A stretch of 64,000 nt of DNA, taken from assembly GCF_003352085.1 (NCBI RefSeq), contig NZ_CP025804.1, positions 4,216,001 through 4,280,000 of the forward strand, written 5' to 3'. The DNA comes from Sulfitobacter sp. SK012 (lineage in GTDB: Bacteria; Pseudomonadota; Alphaproteobacteria; Rhodobacterales; Rhodobacteraceae). The translations under genes were made by a program, and so were the position numbers. Positions 49,377-58,739 of this stretch are shown one piece after another. The notes under the pieces are model-generated. The model was not told the origin of the DNA. It ran no database searches and was given only the letters and a program-made list of their open reading frames with translations. The stretch's first letter is position 1; each line of letters starts with the position of its first letter.

Positions 49377-50630
49377 ATGCCCGCATTCTGCCGCGACTGT
49401 CTGACCGAATTTGAACCCGCGCGCCGTTGCCCGGCCTGCGCCAGCCCTCGAACTTTGTCGCATCCTGAACTCTTTGATCTGTCCATAGCACATATGGATT
49501 GCGATGCCTTTTATGCCTCAGTGGAAAAGCGCGATAATCCAGAGTTAGACGGCAAGCCTGTCATTATTGGCGGTGGGCGGCGCGGAGTTGTGTCTACTGC
49601 CTGCTATATTGCGCGCATCAGGGGCGTTCACTCAGCGATGCCGATGTTCCAAGCGCTCAAGCTTTGCCCTGAGGCGGTGATCATCAAGCCGCGCATGGAG
49701 GCCTATGTTGAGGCGTCGCGCGCCATCCGCGCAATGATGGAAGAACTTACGCCCGCCATTGAACCGCTATCGCTCGACGAGGCCTTTCTCGACATGACCG
49801 GGACCGCGCAGCTCCACGGGGCCCCGCCGGCCGTGATGTTAGGCCGCCTTGTGCGCCGTATGAAAACCGAGCTGGGGTTGACCGGGTCCATTGGCCTCAG
49901 CCACAATAAGTTTCTGGCCAAGGTCGCCTCGGACCTCGACAAACCAAACGGCTTTTCGGTGATTGGCACCCATGAAACCGCTGACTTCCTGCGCGACAGG
50001 CCCGTCAAACTGATCTGGGGCGTCGGTGCCGTCACTCAAGCTGCGCTGGACAAAGCTGGCATTCGCACCTTTTCGGATCTGTTGCGTTGGGAACAAGCTG
50101 ATTTGGTCGCGCGCTTTGGCGGCATGGGTGGGCGGCTTTGGCACCTTGCACGCGGTCAGGATCGACGACGCATTTCGGCCCATGCGCCGGTCAAATCGAT
50201 CTCCAAGGAAACAACCTTCGGCGATGACACGTCAAATCTCGAAGTCCTTGATGGGCACATCTGGCGGTTGGCCGAACAGGTCTCGGACCGTGCCAAGGCC
50301 AAAGGCATGGCGGGCCGCGTTGTCACCCTCAAACTCAAACGCTCAAATCATAGCCTGTTGTCGCGTCGCGTCGCTCTGCGCGATCCGACTCAGTTGGCAG
50401 ATCGCATCTACCGCACCGCGCGCGATCTGTTTGATCAGGTCGGGAATCAGGGGCCCTACAGGCTTATTGGGTGCGGCCTCTCGAACTTGATCGATGCAAA
50501 AGAATCAGACCTGTCGGGTGATTTACTGGATCCCAGCGCGGTTCAACGCGGCAAAGCCGAGCGCGCAACAGATACCATTCGCGACAAATATGGCAGCCGC
50601 GCTATAATCAAAGGCCGGTCGCTGCGTTGA
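49377..50630 (+). CDS. dinB: DNA polymerase IV with an N-terminal zinc ribbon
   Basis: A Y-family translesion polymerase of 417 residues. The catalytic acidic residues are Asp41 (in HMDCDAFYASVE) and Asp134-Glu135 (in SLDEAF). Finger, thumb and little-finger regions follow, ending in the usual C-terminal part. Before the polymerase core, Cys5, Cys8, Cys18 and Cys21 form a small zinc-ribbon-like knot, absent from the textbook enzymes. The ATG at 49377 is the start that keeps this knot. It lies divergent from the NUDIX gene. Confidence 0.92.
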   Translation: MPAFCRDCLTEFEPARRCPACASPRTLSHPELFDLSIAHMDCDAFYASVEKRDNPELDGKPVIIGGGRRGVVSTACYIARIRGVHSAMPMFQALKLCPEAVIIKPRMEAYVEASRAIRAMMEELTPAIEPLSLDEAFLDMTGTAQLHGAPPAVMLGRLVRRMKTELGLTGSIGLSHNKFLAKVASDLDKPNGFSVIGTHETADFLRDRPVKLIWGVGAVTQAALDKAGIRTFSDLLRWEQADLVARFGGMGGRLWHLARGQDRRRISAHAPVKSISKETTFGDDTSNLEVLDGHIWRLAEQVSDRAKAKGMAGRVVTLKLKRSNHSLLSRRVALRDPTQLADRIYRTARDLFDQVGNQGPYRLIGCGLSNLIDAKESDLSGDLLDPSAVQRGKAERATDTIRDKYGSRAIIKGRSLR

Positions 50631-50692
50631 TTTAACTCAGCCGGTCTCGTTTGTTACAGTGTTTTCGCCGCTTGCCAGACAAACGCGCCGAG

Positions 50693-51553
50693 TCACTCAG
50701 CCGCCAAAGGCACCCGCCCTTGACCAATCTGTGCCACATCCGCAACAACCCCGCGCAAAGCCTCGCGCACGGCGTCGAAATTAGCGTTTGGCCGAATAAG
50801 CGTTTCATTCATATAAAGCGAGCGGTCGATTTCGATCTGCACTGCATGCTGCCCGCGTTGAGGCCGCCCGTAGGCTTGCGTGATATATGCCCCTGCGAAG
50901 GGCGAATTGCGGGTTACATTGAACCCTGCCGCGACAAAGGCCGCCTCGACCCGGTCCACAACATCACCACTCGCAGCCGCACCAAAACGGTCACCCAGCA
51001 CAACGTCAGGCCGTGTCATACCAGCGCGCGCAACACCGTCGATTGCTTCATGGGGCATCGAATGACAATCCAGTAACACCGCCTGACCGTGCCGGTCATG
51101 TGCGGCATCCAAAAGGGTCTGCACCATCGCGTGGTAGGGCCGCCAGCAGCTCTCAATGCGCATCGTGGCCTCGTCCATGCTCATCTTTCCTCGGTAGATC
51201 GCACGCCCATTGGCCACGACCCGCGGGATAACCCCCAGGCCTGAGGCGACACGTGGATTATGCCCCAAACGGCGCACGCCTTCGATCAGTGCCGGGTCCA
51301 GTTCATCCGCCGCCCGGTTAAGGTCCACGTAGGCGCGCGGGGCCTCCGCCTTGATGAAGGGCGCGCCAAAATCTGGGGCACAATCGAACAGGCGATCGAC
51401 AAATGCATCCTCAGAAGACCGGATCGCATGCTCGTTCAGAACCGTTGTTCGCAGGAAGGACCACGGGTAATCACGCCCCGAATGAGGCGACGCAAAAACG
51501 ACGCAGGACCGGTTCCGATCCGGTTGCAACACTTCAAAGGCCGGGTGTGTCAT
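50693..51553 (-). CDS. N-formylglutamate amidohydrolase family protein
   Basis: A 286-residue hydrolase of the N-formylglutamate deformylase family. It shows FASPHSGRDYP near the start, YVDLNR and GLGVIPRV in the middle, and LLDCHSMP with a possible metal His near 160. QIEIDRSLYM near 235 is also typical. GGAAGGA precedes the ATG at 51553. Some members release glutamate in histidine breakdown; no histidine genes are near, so substrate and pathway stay open. Confidence 0.85.
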   Translation of the reverse strand: MTHPAFEVLQPDRNRSCVVFASPHSGRDYPWSFLRTTVLNEHAIRSSEDAFVDRLFDCAPDFGAPFIKAEAPRAYVDLNRAADELDPALIEGVRRLGHNPRVASGLGVIPRVVANGRAIYRGKMSMDEATMRIESCWRPYHAMVQTLLDAAHDRHGQAVLLDCHSMPHEAIDGVARAGMTRPDVVLGDRFGAAASGDVVDRVEAAFVAAGFNVTRNSPFAGAYITQAYGRPQRGQHAVQIEIDRSLYMNETLIRPNANFDAVREALRGVVADVAQIGQGRVPLAAE

Positions 51554-51702
51554 CGTAGTTCCTTCCGCCTGCGACCATAGCGCATGTTTATTCAAAGCCA
51601 AAAGCCCTTGATCCGCCCCGCGACTCCTTTTATAGCAGCCAAACCGGCGCGTCGTTTTCGCGCCCCATTTTATTTGGGGTAGAGAATTTCGCGTTTCATA
51701 GG

Positions 51703-51777
51703 GGGTGATTAGCTCAGCGGTAGAGCACTTCGTTGACATCGAAGGGGTCACTGGTTCGATCCCAGTATCGCCCACCA
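51703..51777 (+). tRNA. tRNA-Val (GAC)
   Basis: A 75-nt cloverleaf starting GGGTGATT and ending TCGCCCACCA, with anticodon loop TTGACAT. CCA is encoded. Confidence 0.97.
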
Positions 51778-51857
51778 CCTGTTTCACTGGCCCCTTTTCT
51801 ATGGGGTCGCCCGCAACCCGGCGCTGGCCCGCGCCATGATTTGGAAGGATTGAACTG

Positions 51858-51983
51858 ATGAAAGTTCGCAATTCACTCCGCTCGCTCAAGAATCGGCACC
51901 GTGATTGCCGTGTTGTGCGTCGCAAAGGCCGCGTCTATGTGATCAACAAGACACAGAAGCGCTTCAAAGCCCGCCAGGGTTAA
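51858..51983 (+). CDS. rpmJ: 50S ribosomal protein L36 (single-Cys type)
   Basis: A 41-residue ribosomal protein. It begins [20 protein letters not shown] and ends QKRFKARQG. It keeps only one Cys, so it lacks the zinc-binding knuckle of the C+ form; this zinc-free form is the usual one in many alphaproteobacteria. The ATG at 51858 has GGAAGGA upstream. It is followed by a terminator. Confidence 0.95.
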   Translation: MKVRNSLRSLKNRHRDCRVVRRKGRVYVINKTQKRFKARQG

Positions 51984-52003
51984 GACAGCACTGTATCGTG
52001 AAC

Positions 52004-52033
52004 AAAAGCCGCTCCTTCGGGGGCGGCTTTTTC
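52004..52033. terminator. Terminator after rpmJ
   Basis: AAAAGCCGC (52004-52012) pairs with GCGGCTTTT (52023-52031) around a short loop, with Ts on both sides. It also lies just past the convergent adenylate cyclase gene. Confidence 0.8.
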
Positions 52034-52117
52034 TATGACTATACCCGGTAGCCATCTCATGATGGCTGCTAAGCAGGCGCAGTATTCCTTCATCCGCTCC
52101 AAAAAGAGACCCGATGT

Positions 52118-53857
52118 TTAATCTGGTAGGCCCGCTCGGCGCAGCCCAGAGGCGAGCAAAACCCAATCGTCAGGATTTCGCCACGTTGCCCTAAAACCTC
52201 CGGCAAGTTCCGAGATAGTGTTTGCACCCGCTGATATGCCGCGGCTCTCAAGCTCCGCGCGCCGGCGTTGGACAAAAGTTTCTAACGCAGCTTCGGCCTC
52301 GCTTTGCCGTTCAGAATGCGCAAATGCCGCTACGAGAAACGCATCCGCTATCGAATTCAAATGCGCTTCGCCGATTAACTTGCCAACTGCATCGTCGTAT
52401 CGGCCAAGGAAAAAATAAACTTGCCCGAGTATCCAATCCAGAGCCGGGGGATGGAGCGGGTCAAGTCTCATTGCTTCGATGACAACGTCATATGCTTTTT
52501 CGTGACGGGAAAGGAGCAAAAATCCATACCCACACCACGCCATGGACTCCGCTTCATTAACAATTCGCGACAGTGTTTTTTCGAACTGCACATCCGCATG
52601 ACCCCACAATTGGGCACATAAATAGGCATATCCAAGTTGGTCCTGAATATAGACATCGTTGTTGTCGAGCGCGGCCCCTTTGCGGGCGATATCCAAGGCG
52701 TGTTTGGGCGCGTCCGGATCGGCAAGGCCGAGCCACATATCAACCACATACGTATCGGCAAGATACATGTACGCGCGGGCATAGGTTGGATCCAATTTGA
52801 GAGCTTTTTCAAAGTATTGTTTAGCCCGCGCAGTATCTTGTGGGTTCAATCCGTCACGGAGGGCCTTACCCTTCAGCAAAAGCTCATACGCTTTCATGTT
52901 TTCTGTGGGCTTGAGAGTACTTCTTTCAGCAACATCGTGCTGGACCCGTCCTGGAAGCACGGCGATAATATTTTGAGTTACCTCATCCTGGACATTAAAG
53001 ATGTCTTCAAGGTTTCGATCATACCGCTCGGCCCAAAGGTGGTTGCCAGTGTCTGCCGCAATCAACTGTGTGGATATCCTGACTCTGTTTCCGGCTTTGC
53101 GCACACTCCCTTCGACCAAATATTGCACCCCAAGTTTGGCCGCGATTTCGCTGTCGCTCAAGTCCGACTGTCTGAATTTAAACGACGAACTGCGGGCGAC
53201 AACAAGCAAGGTTCGGAACCGTGAGAGCCCTGTGATGATGTCTTCTGAAATACCGTCGCTGAAATATTGCTGGTCCTCATCCTCGCTCATATTCACGAAG
53301 GGCAACACGGCGACTGAGGGCTTCTCTCTTTCCTGCCTTACCGGGGGAGCCGTAATTTCTTCTTTTGGTTGCCACGCGTATAATCGGATGGAGTTGGACA
53401 TATTTTTTAAGGTGTTTTGCCCCATGTCCGAAAAAAAATCGGCAATTCGACGACCAATACACTCATAAACGATGGAGGATATGCAAATACCGCCCACCGG
53501 CGACAGCGTCTCAAGCCGGGCCGCGATATTTACGCCGTGCCCATAAATGTCATCATCTTCCAGAATCACATCACCAAGATGAATTCCAATGCGCAACTGC
53601 AGGCGCGAACTTTGATTGGCTAACTCCCTTTGAACATCCAATCCAAACTGAACGGCATCGACGGCCGATGGAAATTCAACCAGTGTACCATCGCCGATCA
53701 ATTTGATGATCCGCCCACTGTAGGTCGCTAAAATCGGGTCAAAAACGGTCTCACGATGTTCTTTGAGGTCGGCCAGTGCGGCCTCTTCGTCATCCGCCAT
53801 CATCGCGGAATACCCAACAACGTCGGCAGCAAGTATCGCCGCTAATTTTCGTTCCAT
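52118..53857 (-). CDS. Adenylate cyclase with TolB-like and TPR domains
   Basis: A 579-residue signalling protein. The N-terminal class III cyclase domain (about residues 1-170) has AAILAADVVGYSAMM and LIGDGTLVEF. A TolB/FlgO-like domain follows from about 195 (KPSVAVLPFVNMSEDEDQQY), and TPR-like repeats fill the rest (about 340-540). Only ATP-type substrate residues can be guessed. GGAGGGGG lies 8 nt before the ATG at 53857. This architecture is common in rhizobia and roseobacters, usually without a known input. Confidence 0.88.
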   Translation of the reverse strand: MERKLAAILAADVVGYSAMMADDEEAALADLKEHRETVFDPILATYSGRIIKLIGDGTLVEFPSAVDAVQFGLDVQRELANQSSRLQLRIGIHLGDVILEDDDIYGHGVNIAARLETLSPVGGICISSIVYECIGRRIADFFSDMGQNTLKNMSNSIRLYAWQPKEEITAPPVRQEREKPSVAVLPFVNMSEDEDQQYFSDGISEDIITGLSRFRTLLVVARSSSFKFRQSDLSDSEIAAKLGVQYLVEGSVRKAGNRVRISTQLIAADTGNHLWAERYDRNLEDIFNVQDEVTQNIIAVLPGRVQHDVAERSTLKPTENMKAYELLLKGKALRDGLNPQDTARAKQYFEKALKLDPTYARAYMYLADTYVVDMWLGLADPDAPKHALDIARKGAALDNNDVYIQDQLGYAYLCAQLWGHADVQFEKTLSRIVNEAESMAWCGYGFLLLSRHEKAYDVVIEAMRLDPLHPPALDWILGQVYFFLGRYDDAVGKLIGEAHLNSIADAFLVAAFAHSERQSEAEAALETFVQRRRAELESRGISAGANTISELAGGFRATWRNPDDWVLLASGLRRAGLPD

Positions 53858-54180
53858 GCGCCGTTCCCCCTCCGTCGGGGATGAGTAGGCACTGAAGTAG
53901 GTCAATCTAACAAGGCGCTTTTCTCAGATCAGCCCTGAACCAACCTGTCAGTTTCCTTAGGTTTCATTGGTCGCAATCGGCTTCTCTTGAGACTCAAATT
54001 GCTCCTGCGAACGTAGCCAAAGCCCGCGAAAAATTGCGAACGTCAAAAACTGTACGCTTCGAAAACAGTTACTCTGGGCTCAACCCAAGCATCGGAATTG
54101 GTTCATCTCTAAACCTGCCCCCCGCAAAGCAAAGGGCGGCCCCATAGGACCGCCCTGCTTCATCGTTGTGTTGGTTGGGG
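53858..54180. other. Gap with the terminator of the iron-binding-protein gene
   Basis: No gene. Near its end a strong hairpin (about 54126-54162, with AGGGCGG and CCGCCCT arms) lies just past the 3' end of the iron-binding-protein gene on the minus strand and is its likely terminator. Confidence 0.6.
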
Positions 54181-55197
54181 TTATTCCCAGCCAACAGCGT
54201 TGAAGATCTTCTGCGCGGTGGGGATGTTCAGCGCCACTTCAGATAGATTTACCTCATCCGCTTTGAACGTGCCCAATTGTGCGACAGAGGGAGCAAGATC
54301 GTAGCCTTCAACGACCGGGTATTCATCGTTACCAGCCGAGAAATACTCCTGCGCCTGTTGTGATGTGAGATATTCCAAGAACGCCACCGCGTTATCGCGG
54401 TTGGGTGCATTGGCTGCCACACCACCACCCGAAAGGTTCATGTGCGCGCCATTGCCGTCCTGATCCGGAAAGATATGGCCGATCTTGTCGATCTGAGCAC
54501 TCACGCCGTCCACATCTTTGCGGATCGCACGTGCAAAATAGTAGGTGTTCGAGACCGCGATGCCACATTCACCCGAAACGATGCCGCGCAGTTGGTCAGT
54601 GTCGCCGCCCTGAGGCGCACGGGCCATGTTATCGACAACACCTTGCGCCCATTCTGTCGCCTTTTCTTCACCTTCATGGGTGACGATAGCTGCCAGCAAT
54701 GTCTGGTTATACGTGTTGGAGGACGACCGAATGCAGACCAGACCTTTGTTGGCAGGATCAGCAAGGTCGAGATACGTCATTGGCGGGTTCGCCACGGTGT
54801 CCTTGGCGTAATAAATGATCCGTCCGCGCTGGGAAAAGCCGAACCACTGATTGTCCACATCCTGCAGGTTAGCAGGCACTTTTTCCTCAAGCATTGGGCT
54901 ATCGATGGCCTGCAGCAGGCCCATATCCTTGGCGCGCTTGAGGCGGCTGGTGTCGACGGTTAACACGACATCGGCGGGAGAGTTCGCGCCTTCAGCCTGC
55001 ATCCGGGCCAAAAGCTCATCTGCTTTGCCCTCAATGCGGTTGATTTTGATGCCGGTGGCTTCAGTGAAATCTGAATAGAGCCGCTCGTCTGTATCGTAGT
55101 GGCGCGAGGAATAAAGGTTCAGCTCACCTTCGGCGAGCGCGGGCAGAGCGATTGATGCGAGGGCAAGGCCAAGCGCGGTAGACGTCATTAGTTTCAC
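54181..55197 (-). CDS. Ferric-iron ABC transporter periplasmic binding protein
   Basis: Binds Fe3+ in the periplasm and passes it to an FbpB-type permease. The 338-residue protein has a signal peptide (about residues 1-22) and the LNLYSSRHYDTDERLY start of the Fbp/Afu/Fut family. The paired Tyr of SNTYYFARAI (near 220) are the iron ligands. A perfect IscR type-1-like palindrome lies about 93 bp upstream. The permease gene is found 1.8 kb away, beyond two unrelated elements. Confidence 0.9.
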   Translation of the reverse strand: MKLMTSTALGLALASIALPALAEGELNLYSSRHYDTDERLYSDFTEATGIKINRIEGKADELLARMQAEGANSPADVVLTVDTSRLKRAKDMGLLQAIDSPMLEEKVPANLQDVDNQWFGFSQRGRIIYYAKDTVANPPMTYLDLADPANKGLVCIRSSSNTYNQTLLAAIVTHEGEEKATEWAQGVVDNMARAPQGGDTDQLRGIVSGECGIAVSNTYYFARAIRKDVDGVSAQIDKIGHIFPDQDGNGAHMNLSGGGVAANAPNRDNAVAFLEYLTSQQAQEYFSAGNDEYPVVEGYDLAPSVAQLGTFKADEVNLSEVALNIPTAQKIFNAVGWE

Positions 55198-55289
55198 GGT
55201 ATCATATCCTTTAGTTACGTTGCCGGAATCGCCGCGGCAATTCCTGACTTGTTTACTAAGGAACAGATTGAGCGGCGGCGCGCAACCCT

Positions 55290-55310
55290 TTCCGACTAAA
55301 ATAGTCGGAA
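55290..55310. promoter_or_regulatory. IscR type-1-like iron operator
   Basis: The 17-bp core CCGACTAAAATAGTCGG (55292-55308) matches the IscR type-1 consensus YYGACTRWWWYAGTCRR at every position, and the palindrome extends two more bases on each side. It lies upstream of the iron-binding-protein gene, in the 135-bp gap. It should repress or adjust that gene according to iron or Fe-S status. Confidence 0.75.
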
Positions 55311-55332
55311 TTGAAACGATGCCGCCGTTTAG

Positions 55333-56202
55333 TTAAATCTCCGGCGCAATCTTATCCTGCGTCTTGGTTTCAAAGTCGCTGGCATCATGGCGTTCATGCA
55401 ATTGCATCGACAGATCATCACCAAAAGCGCGATTGACCATGCGCCCGCGCGTCACGGCAGGGCGCGCATCAATCGCTTCAGCCCAGCGCATGACGTTTTT
55501 GTAGGACGCCACATCAAGGAACTCCGCGGCCCCATAAAGCCGACCTAGCACCAGTTGCCCGTACCACGACCAGATCGCCATATCGGCAATTGAATACGAG
55601 CCTGCGAAGTAGTCATGCTCGGCCAGATGCTGGTCCATCACATCAAGCTGACGTTTGGCTTCCATCGAAAACCGGTCGATCGGATATTCGAATTTCTCCG
55701 GTGCATAGGCATAGAAGTGACCAAAACCACCACCAAGGTACGGCGCTGAACCCATTTGCCAAAAGAGCCAGCTCATCATTTCGGTCTTTTGGGCGGCATC
55801 CGTCGGCATGAAGGCCCCGAATTTTTCAGCCAGATAGAGCAAGATTGACCCAGATTCGAATACCCGCTGCGGCGCATCACCGGAATGATCCATCAAGGCT
55901 GGGATCTTTGAGTTGGGATTCACCTCAACAAAACCGGAACTAAATTGGTTCCCTTCACCGATATTCACAAGCCAAGCATCATATTCCGCACCTGTATGAC
56001 CAGCGGCCAACAGTTCTTCGAGCAGAATGGTAACCTTGACGCCATTGGGCGTTGCCAGCGAATAAAGCTGCAAAGGGTGCTTACCGATTTCCAACGCCTT
56101 ATCGTGGGTTTTGCCCGCGATGGGCCGGTTGATGTTGGCGAACTGGCCGCCGTTCTCAGCCTCCCATGTCCAGACTTTGGGGGGCGTGTAGGTGTCGGTC
56201 AT
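55333..56202 (-). CDS. yghU: Glutathione S-transferase, YghU-like
   Basis: A 289-residue GST of the Nu class, close to the usual length of about 288. After an N-terminal extension, the thioredoxin fold shows LYSLATPNGVKVTILLEEL and NSKIPALMDH, and the GSILLYLAE glutathione contact. The C-terminal helical domain has SIADMAIWSWYGQL. YghU-type proteins have disulfide-bond reductase activity with glutathione. The start at 56202 gives the family N-terminus. It interrupts the iron transporter genes. Confidence 0.9.
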   Translation of the reverse strand: MTDTYTPPKVWTWEAENGGQFANINRPIAGKTHDKALEIGKHPLQLYSLATPNGVKVTILLEELLAAGHTGAEYDAWLVNIGEGNQFSSGFVEVNPNSKIPALMDHSGDAPQRVFESGSILLYLAEKFGAFMPTDAAQKTEMMSWLFWQMGSAPYLGGGFGHFYAYAPEKFEYPIDRFSMEAKRQLDVMDQHLAEHDYFAGSYSIADMAIWSWYGQLVLGRLYGAAEFLDVASYKNVMRWAEAIDARPAVTRGRMVNRAFGDDLSMQLHERHDASDFETKTQDKIAPEI

Positions 56203-56657
56203 ATCGGTCTCGCTTGTTTGGGTTTGCTTGCTAACACATATGGTGCCTTGCATCAGGGGCAAGGGCCAGAGGGATCAGGCGAAAGTGATGCTGGCTGAGT
56301 CCTGAAGGGGAATGGCGGTCTGTGCACCGTCATTAACCTAAGTGAATTTTAATAAGAGATTTTTGCGCCTTACAAGGCATCCGCCAAAGCCGTCCCCAAT
56401 GTCTCGTCGATTATTCATAGCTGGTCATGCTGATGATTGCAGTTTCCTAGAACGATGCGGGCATATAGCTGAAAAGTTTGCTTCAGGTCATCATCTTTAC
56501 AACGGCTTTCTTTCTTCCTGTCATCAGCTGTGCACCAATCTGTTTGTGGCTAAGGCATCCGAAATATTTCAGTTTGGATGGCCTGCCAACCTCGACCCGA
56601 ACGAAGCCGATCAGCTCAATGCGTGACCGTCTAACGGAGCCAGCCGCCTCATTTTAT

Positions 56658-56987
56658 TCAGCAATAGAACTGGTGCAGATTGCGTGCCGCATCAGCGCGG
56701 ATTTTCTCTTGCTGTATGGTTGGATCAAACCCGCTGCGCACAAGACGGCGCCATTTCGCAGCCTCCGCCCGCGCCACCTTCACGGACATCTCCGGGTATG
56801 CGCCCAAACGAAGCTCGCGGCGCTCGCCATTCATTTCGAAATCCAGCGTCCACTCGGCCGCACCACTTTCATCGCGGCAAAGCGACAGACCACGTCCAGC
56901 AGCATGTCGCCCAACAGCGGCCCTCTGCGCGTCCGCCTCCGTCAGTTTATGAAAAATGCTGAACATTGAGAGATCATAGTAGCACAA
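56658..56987 (-). pseudogene. Integrase remnant (arm-binding DUF4102-like domain only)
   Basis: A frame of about 109 residues with the arm-type DNA-binding domain of tyrosine recombinases: the LCRDESGAAEWTLDFEMNGE segment, a REL-RLGAYPEMSVKVARAEA segment and VRSGFDPTIQQEKI. The catalytic recombinase domain with its Tyr and Arg residues is absent, and the frame stops after QFYC. This suggests a broken integrase left by an old island or prophage. The rest of the gap (56203-57031) holds no gene that I can support. Confidence 0.6.
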
Positions 56988-57031
56988 TGGGAGACTAAAA
57001 TCGTGGGTAGTGCGTCGTTATCCGCGATCGT

Positions 57032-58696
57032 CTAACGCGGCCGGCCCACCTGACGGCAGATCAAGATCACCGGCAATAGCCCCACTGCCACAATCACAAG
57101 GCTCGGTACCGCGGCCCCATTCAGCCGTTCATCACTGGCAAGACGGTAGGCCTGCACCGCCAGCGTGTCATAATTAAAGGGCCGCATGATCAGCGTTGCG
57201 GGCAGCTCTTTCATGACATCAACAAACACGATCAACAACGCTGTCAGCAGGCTTGGGGCCAAAATCGGCAGATGCACCCGGCGCAACGTGCCCAGTGGTG
57301 TTTCACCCAATGAACGGGCCGCTGCGTCCATATTCGCGTGCACCATCGCCTGCCCCCCCTCATAAGCCCCAAGGGCGGCAGCCAGAAAGCGCACCAGATA
57401 TGCCGTGATCAGCAACCAGATCGATCCCGTGATCAGCAATCCGGTGGAAATATCAAACGTGGCGCGCATCCACGCATCCAACTGATTGTCGAATGCCGCA
57501 AATGGCACCAGCAACCCAACAGCAATCACGCCACCCGGCACCGCATAGCCCAACCGTGCAACATACGCCGCCCCCCGCGATAACCGCCCTGGCCGAAGCC
57601 GCTGAAAGAACCCAACGCAGATCGCTGCCATCACGGTCACAACGGCCGCGATCCCGGCCAGCGTTAGCGAATTACGGATAAACCCCAGATACCGCGGGCT
57701 CAGAATATTCTGCTCCGACCCAATCCCCATCCAGAGAAGCACACCAATCGGCAGCAACGCCCCAAAAACCACCGGCAGACCACAGACCAACAGCGCGGTC
57801 ACAGCGTGCATGCCGCGCAAGGGAACGGGCGGCATCACATCCGCGCGCCGTGACGGATCATGGTATTTGGCCCCTCCTCGCTGGGCACGCTCCAACATCG
57901 CCAACAGCAGCGCGAAACTCAGCAAACAAAGCGCAAGCTGCGCAGCCCCTGATCGATCAAACAGAGAAAACCAGCTGGTGTAGATGCCCGTGGCAAATGT
58001 CTGGACGCCGAAATATGCGACTGTGCCAAAATCTGCGATCGTCTCCATCACTGCCAACAGCACGCCGCCCGCGATGGCGGGGCGCGCCAGCGGCAGGCTG
58101 ACCCTAAAGAAAGCGACCCAAGCGCTGGAACCTAGCGCCCGTGCAGCCAGAAACGTGCTGCCGCTTTGCTGCAGAAACGCCGCTCGCGCCAAAAGATAAA
58201 CATACGGATACAGCACAAGGATCAGCATCAGTGCGGCACCACCAAGCGAGCGTATCTCTGGGAACCAATAATCGCGCGGACCCCACCCCGTCACACTGCG
58301 CAAGGTCGTTTGCACAATGCCGGGGTGGTCCAGAATATGGGTATAGGCATAGGCCAACACGTAAGCCGGAAACGCCAGTGGCAGCACCAATGCGACCTCA
58401 AGCACCCGCACCAGCGGAAAGCGGGTCATTGTCACCAGCCACGCGGCGCTAACGCCAATCGCAAAGGTGCCTGCAGTGACCAGCACCACCAACAGCAGCG
58501 TGGTGCCTGCGTAGCCTGGCAAAACCGTCTCGGCCAGGTGGCGCACGGTTTGCGTGCCGCCAGTGAGCGCCGCAATGGCCACCGCCAACATCGGTAATGC
58601 GCAAATGCTCGCCACAAGCAGCGACACGCCCTTAAGCAGGCGCATTCCCTCGCGGGGCACAGAAGGTGGTGCAATATTGGTCGGCGTAGAGGTCAT
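57032..58696 (-). CDS. Ferric-iron ABC transporter permease, FbpB/SfuB type
   Basis: A 554-residue integral membrane protein with two fused permease domains (about 12 hydrophobic helices), the usual FbpB/SfuB design for ferric iron. EAA-type loops occur in the middle of each half: AARALGSSAWVAFFRVSLPLARPAIAGG and the C-terminal DAAARSLGETPLGTLRRVHLPILAPSL segment. No ATPase gene of an iron transporter is next to it. The gene lies 43 bp after the phenylacetate-CoA-ligase-like gene on the same strand. Confidence 0.88.
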   Translation of the reverse strand: MTSTPTNIAPPSVPREGMRLLKGVSLLVASICALPMLAVAIAALTGGTQTVRHLAETVLPGYAGTTLLLVVLVTAGTFAIGVSAAWLVTMTRFPLVRVLEVALVLPLAFPAYVLAYAYTHILDHPGIVQTTLRSVTGWGPRDYWFPEIRSLGGAALMLILVLYPYVYLLARAAFLQQSGSTFLAARALGSSAWVAFFRVSLPLARPAIAGGVLLAVMETIADFGTVAYFGVQTFATGIYTSWFSLFDRSGAAQLALCLLSFALLLAMLERAQRGGAKYHDPSRRADVMPPVPLRGMHAVTALLVCGLPVVFGALLPIGVLLWMGIGSEQNILSPRYLGFIRNSLTLAGIAAVVTVMAAICVGFFQRLRPGRLSRGAAYVARLGYAVPGGVIAVGLLVPFAAFDNQLDAWMRATFDISTGLLITGSIWLLITAYLVRFLAAALGAYEGGQAMVHANMDAAARSLGETPLGTLRRVHLPILAPSLLTALLIVFVDVMKELPATLIMRPFNYDTLAVQAYRLASDERLNGAAVPSLVIVAVGLLPVILICRQVGRPR

Positions 58697-58739
58697 GTCT
58701 CTATTTCGACGATTTCTGTCAGGAATGCCAGTGGCTGAC

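Noticed and set aside
56342..56969. Plus-strand frames in the gap by the integrase remnant
   Set aside because: They overlap the integrase fragment on the other strand and show no family.
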